A stretch of 12,728 nt of DNA, taken from assembly GCA_023415815.1 (NCBI GenBank), contig JAEZJL010000039.1, forward strand, positions 1-12,728, written 5' to 3'. Below the pieces are notes generated by a model. That model was not told where the DNA came from and searched no databases. It saw only the letters and a list, made by a program, of their open reading frames with translations. This DNA comes from Bacillota bacterium (lineage in GTDB: Bacteria; Bacillota; Clostridia; Acetivibrionales; DTU013). How positions within the stretch are numbered: position 1 is the first letter of the stretch; every line of letters starts with the position of its first letter. Shown here piece after piece: positions 6,012-12,728 of this stretch. The position numbers and the translations under genes are program-made.

Positions 6012-7118
6012 GTGACTGCGCTGACCAGGGTTAAACTGCTCCACTGTGCCGACCTCCATCTTGACGCGCCGTTCACTTCGCTGTCCGGAGAGGCCGCCGA
6101 TACCAGAAGGCATGAAATCAAGCTCGCATTCCGCAAAATCACGGGACTGGCAAGGGAGGAGGCCGCAGACCTTCTGCTTGTGGCCGGCGACCTGTTTGAG
6201 CACGGCTACGTGAGAAAGTCTACCATCCAGCTGCTGGCGGACGAATTTGATAGCATCAAGGCTACCGCGGTGGTTATAGTCCCGGGAAATCACGATCCAT
6301 ATCTTCCCGATTCCTATTACGACAGCTTCAGCTGGCCTTCAAACGTACATATATTGGGACCACTCGCACCCCGTCTGGACCTGGATACGCCCGGAATCAG
6401 CATTTACGGGAGCATACCGGAGCAGCGGCCGGACAGGGGCAGGGTGAACATACTTCTGCTGCACGGTACGCTTGACCTGAACCCCGACGGCAGGGCCTAC
6501 AACCCTTTTACAAGCGCGGAGCTTGATGCGGCGGACATGGATTATACCGCTCTGGGTCATTTTCACAGCCGTATCACAGGAGCGGGCAGCAGGGGAAGGA
6601 TATTCAACCCCGGCAGTCCCGAGCCCCTGGGCTTCGACGAAGAGGGCAGCCACGGGGTGTTCATGGCGGAAATAGAAAAGTCCGGAGGCATAAGCTCCGT
6701 CAATATACGGTTTCTGCCCTTGAACAGGAGATACTTCAGGAACATACAGGTGAGGCTGGAGGAATGCTCTACCGACGAGCAGGCCGCACAGAAGGCGGTT
6801 GAGGCTTTTGAGGCAGGCGGCACGGAAGACCTGTACCGCATTTCGTTTATCGGCACCACCGCAGGCGGCTTCAGGCTGAGCAGGGGCAATGTGGCCGGCT
6901 ACTTGAAGGACAGGGCGTTTTATGTAAAAATAAAGGATGAGACTCACCCGGCCTATGACCTTGCCGGGCTCAGGAGCGAACCCGGGCTGAGGGGGGTTTT
7001 TACGGATAAAATGCTTGCCAGAGCGGCGACGGCTGCCGGCGAAGAGGAGCGGGAGCTGATCATGCAGGCGCTTTATTTCGGCCTGGAGGCTATCGACAGG
7101 GGCGACATATATCTTTGA
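6012..7118 (+). CDS. yhaO: YhaO/SbcD-like metallophosphoesterase, DNA repair exonuclease subunit
   Basis: This is a Mre11/SbcD-type calcineurin-like phosphoesterase, with metal ligands in order (numbering from GTG): ADLHLD (D14, H16), GDLFE (D60), GNHD (N93, H94, D95) and GHFH (H183, H185). A C-terminal capping region of about 170 residues follows. With its ATPase partner the family is expected to form an SbcCD-like complex that cuts DNA ends and hairpins. The partner gene follows after 54 bases. The start is uncertain: GTG at 6012 touches the ribosome site GAGGGGG (6006-6012) and leaves no spacer, whereas the in-frame CTG at 6021 has an ideal 8-base spacer and yields a product opening (M)TRVKLLHCADLHLD. 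Length of about 365-368 is near family size. Translation is probably coupled to acpS. Confidence 0.9.
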   Translation: MTALTRVKLLHCADLHLDAPFTSLSGEAADTRRHEIKLAFRKITGLAREEAADLLLVAGDLFEHGYVRKSTIQLLADEFDSIKATAVVIVPGNHDPYLPDSYYDSFSWPSNVHILGPLAPRLDLDTPGISIYGSIPEQRPDRGRVNILLLHGTLDLNPDGRAYNPFTSAELDAADMDYTALGHFHSRITGAGSRGRIFNPGSPEPLGFDEEGSHGVFMAEIEKSGGISSVNIRFLPLNRRYFRNIQVRLEECSTDEQAAQKAVEAFEAGGTEDLYRISFIGTTAGGFRLSRGNVAGYLKDRAFYVKIKDETHPAYDLAGLRSEPGLRGVFTDKMLARAATAAGEEERELIMQALYFGLEAIDRGDIYL

Positions 7119-7172
7119 GGATGTCCGCATCAATTTCTTTGTTTATATATTTAGGGATCGACGGTATACGCC

Positions 7173-9191
7173 ATGCATATAGAAAGACTTGAAATAAAGG
7201 GCTTCGGCAGGCTGCACGGACTGGAGCTGCAGCTTGTGAAGGGCATGAATCTCATTTATGGCCGGAACGAGTCGGGAAAATCAACGCTTCAGGCCTTCAT
7301 AAAGGCGATGCTCTACGGCCTGAAAAGCGGAAAGCCCGCAAGGGACGGGATTCCTGCGCCGCTGAAGCGGTTCAGGCCCTGGAACGGCTCCGCCTATGGC
7401 GGAGTGATGGAATACAGGCTTGAGAACGGCCCGGCCTTCAGGGTGGAACGCGACTTTGAACGTAATACGGCGGAGCTTTATGACGCCCACTTCAACAATA
7501 TCACCGGTGAATTCCTCTTGGGAAGGGATAAGCTCCTGAGCTTTGCCGAGAGACAAACCGGTATGAATGAAATATGCTTTGAAAAAACCGTTTTTATAAA
7601 GCAGCTTGAAACAAGCCTGGATGAGGCCGGCGCAGCCGCGCTTTCAAGCAGGCTTGTCAATGCGGGCGAGACGGGCTATGAGGACGTTTCCCTTAAAAAA
7701 GCGGATAAGGCTTTAAAAGAGGCGCTTATAAAACACGTGGGCACCGACAGGTCCAGCGCCAGACCGATCGACAGGCTTAACGCCAGGCTGGCCGAGCTCG
7801 AAGCCGCGAAGGCCTCGCTCGGAGAAGCCGTCAACCGCCTTGCGGATGCCCGCAGGGAGCTTTACGCAGTGCGTAAAACCGGAGAAGAGCTTGATAAAAG
7901 AAGAGAATACCTGGAGAAGGTAAAAAAGCTGATAGAGCTGAGAAAGAAGCTGGAGGGGCATATGGCGGCGGAGTCGGCAATAAGGGATGCCGCAAAGCGT
8001 ATCCGGGAGCTTGAGGAAAAGCTTGAAAATGTATTAAAAAGCTCCGGGACTCCCGCCGCTGCGGGGAAGACGCCTTTAAGGCTGCGAATCTCGGATATCC
8101 CTGCGCCCGCAGTATTGCTGGCGGTTTCAGTGCTAGCGGCGCTTTTTGGACATGAATTCTATCCTTACGCATATGCAGCCTCGCTGTTCCTTCTGCTCGC
8201 AGCAGCCGCGCTCCTGCTCTCAAGCATCATTCGCGGGAGAGGGAGGACGGGTGTGAAGAGCGGAAGTACGGCCGGAGCGGAAGACGAGAGGCTGCAGCTG
8301 ATTATGGGGTTGAAGGACAGGCAAAAGGAGCTTTACAGCAAGGCGACCCTGACCTGCGGAATGCGGATAGACAGCCAGCCCGAGCTGAAGGCGGCCGCAG
8401 CGGAAGCGGCGAAGGCCGTTACGGACTGCGAAACGGCTCTTGCAGATGGCTTGGGCGCGGCAGGCGCCTCCTATGAAAGCAAGCCCGGCGATCCCTTCAA
8501 TAACGGAAGGCTTGAGGAGGTCATTTACGACTCCGGCATGGAGTGGCTTGAGAGTGCAATATACATTGAGAAGGAGCGTACAGACTCTTCTCTCAGGGAA
8601 GCGGCTCTGAAAACCAGGGAGCTTGAAACGCTGCTGCGAAACGACCGGAGCGACGACGCTGCCTTTCAGCGGATCGAAGAGGAGGAGGCAGAGCTTAAGG
8701 AAAAGAAGGCGGAGCTGGAAAGGACGGGCGCGGCCCTGAAGCTGGCTCTTGAGGTGCTCAATGACGCGGGCTCCGAGATAAAAAGAAATCTGACGCCGGC
8801 GCTTGAAAAGAGGATGAGCGCCATTGCCGCAAGGATGACCGGCGGAAGATACGGCGACGTGAGGGTTGACGACGGGCTTGTGCTTAAAACGGTATCGCCC
8901 GAAACGGGAAGCGTAAGCGCGGCAAGGCTGCTGAGCGGAGGCGCCGTAGACCAGCTGTACCTGGCATTGAGGCTGGCAATGGCGGATATACTGGCGCCTT
9001 CGGGAGAAAGCCTGCCTCTTTTCATGGATGAAGTATTTTCCCAGTACGACGATATAAGGACCGGACAGACGCTGGAATACCTCTTTAAGGAATATGACGG
9101 CAGGCAGGTGCTGCTTTTCACCTGCAAGGAGAGGGAAGCCGCGATTGCGGGTGAGATATACGGCAGCCGGCTTAATTTGCTGAAGCTTTGA
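7173..9191 (+). CDS. yhaN: YhaN-like SMC/RecF-type ATPase with central membrane hairpin
   Basis: This is the ATPase partner of the upstream nuclease. The N-terminus has the RecN/SMC-type start IERLEIKGFGRL and Walker A GRNESGKST (G30-T38, Lys36). The C-terminus has the ABC-type signature LLSGGAVDQLYLALRLAMADIL (from L586) and Walker B LPLFMDEVF (Asp619, Glu620). Between them lie coiled-coil arms interrupted at about residues 312-352 by two strongly hydrophobic segments (AVLLAVSVLAALFG and ASLFLLLAAAALLLSSII). No zinc-hook CxxC is seen, so the arms appear to be tethered to the membrane rather than joined by a hook. At 672 residues it is shorter than SbcC/YhaN proteins of about 1000. The ATG at 7173 has only a weak GGG at 7154; an in-frame TAG at 7152 rules out extension. 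Confidence 0.88.
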   Translation: MHIERLEIKGFGRLHGLELQLVKGMNLIYGRNESGKSTLQAFIKAMLYGLKSGKPARDGIPAPLKRFRPWNGSAYGGVMEYRLENGPAFRVERDFERNTAELYDAHFNNITGEFLLGRDKLLSFAERQTGMNEICFEKTVFIKQLETSLDEAGAAALSSRLVNAGETGYEDVSLKKADKALKEALIKHVGTDRSSARPIDRLNARLAELEAAKASLGEAVNRLADARRELYAVRKTGEELDKRREYLEKVKKLIELRKKLEGHMAAESAIRDAAKRIRELEEKLENVLKSSGTPAAAGKTPLRLRISDIPAPAVLLAVSVLAALFGHEFYPYAYAASLFLLLAAAALLLSSIIRGRGRTGVKSGSTAGAEDERLQLIMGLKDRQKELYSKATLTCGMRIDSQPELKAAAAEAAKAVTDCETALADGLGAAGASYESKPGDPFNNGRLEEVIYDSGMEWLESAIYIEKERTDSSLREAALKTRELETLLRNDRSDDAAFQRIEEEEAELKEKKAELERTGAALKLALEVLNDAGSEIKRNLTPALEKRMSAIAARMTGGRYGDVRVDDGLVLKTVSPETGSVSAARLLSGGAVDQLYLALRLAMADILAPSGESLPLFMDEVFSQYDDIRTGQTLEYLFKEYDGRQVLLFTCKEREAAIAGEIYGSRLNLLKL

Positions 9192-9224
9192 AACAAGTCC
9201 TGTATATAAGGAGCGGATGGTGGA

Positions 9225-10184
9225 ATGCCCGGAAAAAGAATCGTTTACATTTTAATATTGCTATTATCCGCTTTTTTTACCGGATGCTCGGCAGAGAGCG
9301 GAGAGCCCGCCGCGGCTATGGAAGCTACACAACCGGAAGAGCAGGCGCCGCCGGAAATAGACGGAATTCCCATAGATGGAAAAGCTGCGGTGATCGCGGA
9401 CAGTATCGTCGATATATTTTCCGAACCGGACGTGCAATCAGAGAGGGTAACCCAGGCTTTATACAACCAGCCCGTCAGCATACTCGACGAAAAAGGCGGC
9501 TGGGCAAGAGTCGCCGTAGTTGACGGCAGCCGCGGCTGGGTACGGTCGAAATTTCTGGACAGAAACACCGGAAGCATCTACGGAAGGGAAGCCGAGCACA
9601 GGATAGTCGTCACGAGCAAGGAGAAGAGCGTTTATTCGGGGCCCTCCGGCGGATATACCGTAAAGGATGTCGTTATGGGAACAGAGTTCCTCACCTTCAA
9701 CGACTACGGGGACGCCTATGAGGTTTATCTGCCGGGGAACCGCACGGGGTGGCTGAGGGGCAGCGGAATAATACATATCGACTTAAGGGACAAGGTTCCG
9801 GTGACTAAAAAGGAGGATTTTGTGGCGACGGCTATGAAATTCAAGGGCGCAAGCTATCTTTTGAACGGTTTGAGCTCAATGGGCATGGATTCGTCCGGGC
9901 TTATCTATATAAGCGCCCGGATAAACGGCGTCGACCTCTCAAGAAACATAGGGGGTCAATACCTGGCGGGCACAGCGGTAAGTACAGAGGACGTAAAAGA
10001 GGGGGACCTTGTATTCCTCGCACCCGAAGATGACGCCAAGATTCCGTCCTGCGTGGGCATCTGCATCGGAAACGGCAGCTATATCTATGCGGGACGACTT
10101 GCGGGCTATGTAACTATAAGCGGTTTAAACGAAGTAAACATAGAAGGGCAGATAATCGGAATCAGACGCATCTTCACAAAATAA
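9225..10184 (+). CDS. Lipoprotein with SH3-like domains and a catalytically dead NlpC/P60 domain
   Basis: The N-terminus is a lipoprotein signal: MPGKR, a hydrophobic stretch, then FFTGC with the lipid-modified Cys21. A Pro/Glu-rich linker leads to two bacterial SH3-like domains (about 52-112, ending RGWVRSKFL, and about 124-182, ending TGWLRGSGI), then an NlpC/P60 fold (about 195-319). In active NlpC/P60 peptidases the motif is Y.WGG...DCSG and a later H.GIYIG.G.xIHA. Here it is YLLNG, DSSG (D222, Ser223 in place of the nucleophile) and PSCVGICIGNG (Cys276 in place of His), IYA. The frame is intact and the fold motifs GDLVF and IGNG are kept, so this is probably a peptidoglycan-binding pseudoenzyme rather than a decaying gene. 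AAGGAG lies 11 bases before ATG. It is last in the fapA run; no terminator is seen in the 17 bases to the convergent gene. Confidence 0.85.
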   Translation: MPGKRIVYILILLLSAFFTGCSAESGEPAAAMEATQPEEQAPPEIDGIPIDGKAAVIADSIVDIFSEPDVQSERVTQALYNQPVSILDEKGGWARVAVVDGSRGWVRSKFLDRNTGSIYGREAEHRIVVTSKEKSVYSGPSGGYTVKDVVMGTEFLTFNDYGDAYEVYLPGNRTGWLRGSGIIHIDLRDKVPVTKKEDFVATAMKFKGASYLLNGLSSMGMDSSGLIYISARINGVDLSRNIGGQYLAGTAVSTEDVKEGDLVFLAPEDDAKIPSCVGICIGNGSYIYAGRLAGYVTISGLNEVNIEGQIIGIRRIFTK

Positions 10185-10201
10185 CATAACGGCACATTGT
10201 T

Positions 10202-11356
10202 TTAAGCCATCAGACGTGTTGCCGCCATTTTAACCGGGAGGCTCTGACTGCTGACCAGACTTTCTACAAGTCCTATTATTTCGTCCCCCGCATTCGGACG
10301 CGCCAGCAGACCGGCCATCTCCCTCATATGCCGCACCCTTGCAGGATTGTCCATCAGCGGATAAAGCACCTTCTCCGGACCTTCTTCATGAGACAGCCTG
10401 ACTGCGGCGCCCTTTTCCACAAGGAATCTCGCATTTCTCTCCTCCTGACCGGGTATCGGAGGCATTATCAGTATCGGGAGCCTTTTTATAAGGGCCTCGG
10501 AAATTGTCACTCCGCCGGGCTTTGTTATGATAAAATCGGATATTTCCATAAGGTCGTGAATCCGGTTGGTGTATCCCAGGATGCATACGTCTCTGCCGGA
10601 GTCCCGCGCAAGCTCCTCTAGCCGGAGCTTCAGCTTTTCATTCCAGCCTGTCACCGCGATGAGCTGAAAATCCCTGGAGCATTTCAGAAGCGAGACGAAA
10701 ATGCTTTTTACCTCACCGAAGCCGAGACTTCCTCCCATAATCAGGAGAGTAGGCTTGTCCCTAAGCCCTAGCTCGCCCAGCAGCAGACGCTTCTCCTTCT
10801 TTTCATGAAAGGCCGCCGAGACCGGTATACCGCACGTATGCACGGTTGACCCGGGAATGCCGAGCTTTATCATGTCTTCCCGTATATGCCTGTGGGAAAC
10901 CACCAGCGCGTCAACTCCGTTGAGCTTCCAGAATTGATGGCTCACAAAGTCCGTCACTATTCCGACTACGGGTACGTTTATCCTGTTCATGCACTTCAGG
11001 TTTGACAGCATCTGAAGAGGAAAGGTGTGGGTGCATACGATCGCAGAGGGACGGCAGCTTTTGACATAGCTGCACAGCTTATATGAAAGAAGCTTGTTGA
11101 AGGCCCTGGAAAGGTCGGTTATGACTCTGTCTTTTTCAGAAAGGTCATACAGTCTGCCGTAAAGGTTCGGCGCATTTCTGACGGTGTTAAGATATGTGCC
11201 TACTATAAGCCTGTCCACAATAGGACTGATACATTTCAAAGAATCAGCTGTGACGGTTTCCCACTCCGGATGCTTACCCGCCATGCTCTCGGCCAGCGCT
11301 TCCGCTGCTTTTGTGTGTCCGCCTCCGGTTGCGGCCGACAATAATAAAACCTTCAT
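10202..11356 (-). CDS. UgtP/MGDG-synthase-like glycolipid glycosyltransferase (GT28)
   Basis: The 384-residue protein has the two-lobed GT-B arrangement of the MGDG synthase/UgtP family. The N-lobe starts MKVLLLSAATGGGHTKAAEA, with the family GGGH (11-14) and the typical VPVVGIVTDFVSHQFW (128-143). The C-lobe has LLIMGGSLGFGEV (205-216) and the nucleotide-sugar site KPGGVTISEAL (279-289) with PGQEERNARFLV (302-313). It is expected to act at the inner face of the membrane, adding a sugar from a UDP donor to diacylglycerol, making glycolipids and possibly the lipoteichoic acid anchor; donor and number of sugars cannot be read from sequence. The start at 11356 fits the protein family and has GGAGG 12 bases upstream. 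The same frame stays open upstream into the promoter and beyond, but that part is not protein-like. Confidence 0.9.
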   Translation of the reverse strand: MKVLLLSAATGGGHTKAAEALAESMAGKHPEWETVTADSLKCISPIVDRLIVGTYLNTVRNAPNLYGRLYDLSEKDRVITDLSRAFNKLLSYKLCSYVKSCRPSAIVCTHTFPLQMLSNLKCMNRINVPVVGIVTDFVSHQFWKLNGVDALVVSHRHIREDMIKLGIPGSTVHTCGIPVSAAFHEKKEKRLLLGELGLRDKPTLLIMGGSLGFGEVKSIFVSLLKCSRDFQLIAVTGWNEKLKLRLEELARDSGRDVCILGYTNRIHDLMEISDFIITKPGGVTISEALIKRLPILIMPPIPGQEERNARFLVEKGAAVRLSHEEGPEKVLYPLMDNPARVRHMREMAGLLARPNAGDEIIGLVESLVSSQSLPVKMAATRLMA

Positions 11357-11392
11357 TTGTGTATAAATCCTCCAGATGGATAACTGATTACC

Positions 11393-11421
11393 ATTGTACT
11401 TAAAAAGATGTGTATGGTCAA
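11393..11421 (-). promoter_or_regulatory. Sigma-A promoter of the glycosyltransferase gene
   Basis: On the minus strand, TTGACC (11421-11416), a 17-base spacer and TACAAT (11398-11393) match the vegetative consensus at five of six bases each. Transcription would start near 11386, giving a leader of about 30 bases before the ATG at 11356. This is the best promoter in the window and suggests steady vegetative expression. Confidence 0.75.
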
Positions 11422-11542
11422 TCACAGCTTTTCCCGTACAATAATTATTGGCATTTTCTAAGAAGTCTATGCCTATGAATATTTTTCCGCAAAAGTCTAA
11501 AAATAAATTGTATATGCGGGCATTTTGAAGGAGGAGGAAGCG
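11422..11542 (+). promoter_or_regulatory. Upstream region of sleB, promoter unresolved
   Basis: The AT-rich spacer must carry the promoter for the sleB-ypeB pair. In Bacillus such genes are read by forespore sigma-G. TGAATA at 11476-11481 resembles a sigma-G -35, but no CATnnTA-like -10 follows at 17-18 bases. I therefore name no promoter. The ribosome site AAGGAGGAGG is at 11528-11537. Confidence 0.3.
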
Positions 11543-12028
11543 TTGAACAGGACCAAAACCGCAGCTGCCGCGATTGTATCGGCTGTCATCATATGCATAG
11601 CCCTGTTGGGGCACGGAGGAGTCCTTGAGGGACTGTTTGTCCCGGGGGACGTATACGGTCAGGGCAACGGGATAGGAGACGAGCAGCTGCTTGCCAGAGC
11701 GATAAACGGAGAGGCGAGGGGCGAGCCTTACGAGGGACAGGTGGCGGTCGGAGCGGTAATCCTGAACCGGACCAAGCATCCCGAATTCCCAAAGACCATC
11801 GCAGGCGTGATATACCAGCCGGGCGCTTTTACAGCGGTATCGGACGGGCAGATCAATGTTCCGATCGACAGCGGTTCGACCGTTGTAAGGGCTGCGAGGG
11901 ACGCCTTGAACGGCTGGGATCCGACCAACGGCTGCATTTACTATTATAATCCGGCTACCGCAACCAGCTCATGGATATGGAGCAGGCAGATAGTCTTAAA
12001 AATAGGCAAGCACAATTTTGCTAAATAG
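11543..12028 (+). CDS. sleB: Short SleB/CwlJ-type spore cortex-lytic hydrolase
   Basis: The 161-residue product has an N-terminal signal or anchor (about residues 4-24) and then goes directly into a Hydrolase_2 domain. This contains ARAINGEARGEPYEGQVAVG with the expected catalytic Glu57, then AVILNRTKHPEFPKTIAGVIYQPGAF. Family role: a lytic transglycosylase that cuts muramic-delta-lactam cortex peptidoglycan during spore germination. It lacks the N-terminal peptidoglycan-binding domain of Bacillus SleB, so it is about 90-140 residues shorter than that protein. The start is taken as TTG 11543, 5 bases after AAGGAGGAGG; an in-frame TTG at 11525 lies upstream of that ribosome site. The ypeB ribosome site AGGAGG overlaps this gene's TAG stop, so the two are co-translated. 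Pairing with ypeB supports SleB over other hydrolases. Confidence 0.88.
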   Translation: MNRTKTAAAAIVSAVIICIALLGHGGVLEGLFVPGDVYGQGNGIGDEQLLARAINGEARGEPYEGQVAVGAVILNRTKHPEFPKTIAGVIYQPGAFTAVSDGQINVPIDSGSTVVRAARDALNGWDPTNGCIYYYNPATATSSWIWSRQIVLKIGKHNFAK

Positions 12029-12039
12029 GAGGCGGAAAC

Positions 12040-12728
12040 TTGAGTATACGAGAAAAATTACTGGATTTCAAGAGAAGGCTGTCCGACAGGAAGATGTACA
12101 GCGTCGTCGTTGTGCTGATAGCAGCGGTTGCGATATGGGGCATTTACCAGTACAAGCATGCCGCCGACCTGCGGCAGGAGCTTGACAATCAATACAACAG
12201 GGCGTTTTACGATATGGTGGGGTATGTCGACAATGTCCAGACCCTGCTGGCAAAATCGATGATAACATCAACGCCCTCTAAAACCGCAACCACCATGCAG
12301 GAGGCGTGGAGGCAGGCAAATCTCGCCCAGACCAATCTCGGGCAGCTGCCCGTATCCCAGCAGGTACTTGCCAGCACCTCCAAATTCCTTACACAGGTGG
12401 GAGACCTCAGCTTTGCGCTCGACAATCAGAATATAAGGGGAAAGCAGCTTTCAGACGATCAGTACAAAACCGTTGAAAAGCTGTACGGCTATGCAGTCAA
12501 TCTCAGTAAAAGCCTCCGTACCCTGCAGAACGACCTGGGAAGCGGAAGGCTCAGGTGGGGAGAGCTGGCGAAAAAAGGGACGCAGCTGTTCAGCAAAACA
12601 ACCCCGAACGCTCCCATGAAGCAGCTTGAAAGCCTTGACAAGACCTTCCAGGACTACCCCACGCTCATTTACGACGGCCCTTTTTCAGACCACATGACAT
12701 CAGCGGAAGTAAAAGGTCTTTCGGGCGA
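12040..12728 (+). CDS. ypeB: Germination protein YpeB, N-terminal part (cut by window end)
   Basis: Starting at TTG 12040, with AGGAGG (12027-12032) 7 bases upstream, the frame stays open for 229 codons to the window end. The N-terminus is MSIREKLLDFKRRLSDRKMY, followed by one membrane segment (about 20-36, SVVVVLIAAVAIWGIYQY), then a helical extracytoplasmic region. YPTLIYDGPFSDH near the end is the hallmark of YpeB where the PepSY-type repeats begin. Known role: YpeB is needed for SleB to accumulate and be held inactive in the spore; it is cleaved in germination. About half of a usual ~450-residue YpeB is visible. The gene order sleB-ypeB and 11-base gap are as in Bacillus and other Clostridia. 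Confidence 0.92.
   Translation, partial: MSIREKLLDFKRRLSDRKMYSVVVVLIAAVAIWGIYQYKHAADLRQELDNQYNRAFYDMVGYVDNVQTLLAKSMITSTPSKTATTMQEAWRQANLAQTNLGQLPVSQQVLASTSKFLTQVGDLSFALDNQNIRGKQLSDDQYKTVEKLYGYAVNLSKSLRTLQNDLGSGRLRWGELAKKGTQLFSKTTPNAPMKQLESLDKTFQDYPTLIYDGPFSDHMTSAEVKGLSG

Noticed and set aside
9188..9523. Plus-strand 111-codon frame overlapping the NlpC/P60 lipoprotein gene
   Set aside because: It is a shifted frame of the lipoprotein gene, rich in Arg/Gly in the way of out-of-frame GC-rich DNA; the lipoprotein frame has the lipobox and domain motifs.
10185..10201. Bidirectional terminator between the convergent lipoprotein and glycosyltransferase genes
   Set aside because: The 17-base gap and flanks show only a poor GGCACA...TGTTGCC pairing with mismatches and no T-run; not enough to call.
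11525..11542. Upstream TTG start for sleB
   Set aside because: It precedes the ribosome site AAGGAGGAGG, which would then be coding; the TTG at 11543 has correct spacing.
11357..11779. N-terminal extension of the glycosyltransferase frame to 525 residues
   Set aside because: It would run through the sigma-A promoter and antisense to sleB; the family starts at MKVLLLSAATGGGH, which has its own GGAGG.

Overview
The window looks like a chromosomal stretch from an endospore-forming Clostridia-type Firmicute of moderate GC. The evidence is a SleB/CwlJ-type cortex hydrolase followed by ypeB, a yhaO/yhaN pair, a UgtP/MGDG-synthase-like glycosyltransferase, GGAGG-type Shine-Dalgarno sites, several TTG/GTG starts and heavy use of AGG and ATA codons. 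I cannot name the species.

Layout. (1) 1-128, minus: N-terminal part of a heavy-metal-associated (CopZ-like) protein. (2) 129-537: intergenic stretch with a candidate promoter for that gene, a 7-bp-arm dyad, a perfect TATAAT, and three degenerate ~67-bp tandem units, each able to fold around a conserved GACTG apex. (3) 538-3830, plus: a two-module AAA ATPase whose N-terminal module is degenerate (Ycf46-like), a PspA/IM30 protein, and an unrecognised membrane protein with a long cytoplasmic coiled coil. A strong terminator closes this group. (4) about 3984-10184, plus: a closely spaced run of fapA (DUF342), acpS, yhaO-like nuclease, yhaN-like ATPase with a membrane hairpin, and a lipoprotein with SH3-like domains and an NlpC/P60 domain that lacks its catalytic Cys and His. 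(5) 10202-11356, minus: glycolipid glycosyltransferase with a clear sigma-A-type promoter. (6) 11543-12728, plus: a short SleB-type cortex hydrolase and ypeB (cut by the window end), both starting with TTG.

How they fit together. The most interesting unit is AAA - PspA - membrane coiled coil. PspA/IM30 proteins are homologous to ESCRT-III membrane-remodelling polymers, and classical AAA ATPases of the Vps4 type disassemble such polymers in eukaryotes and archaea. This operon therefore reads as a self-contained bacterial membrane-remodelling or repair module with polymer, motor and membrane anchor. That is an inference from gene order and families. PspA-AAA neighbourhoods have, to my knowledge, been noted in comparative genomics of the phage-shock system, so novelty lies mainly in the third partner and the mechanism. 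The second notable object is the conserved-looking but catalytically dead NlpC/P60 lipoprotein. The SleB-YpeB pair is the known germination module for cortex lysis.
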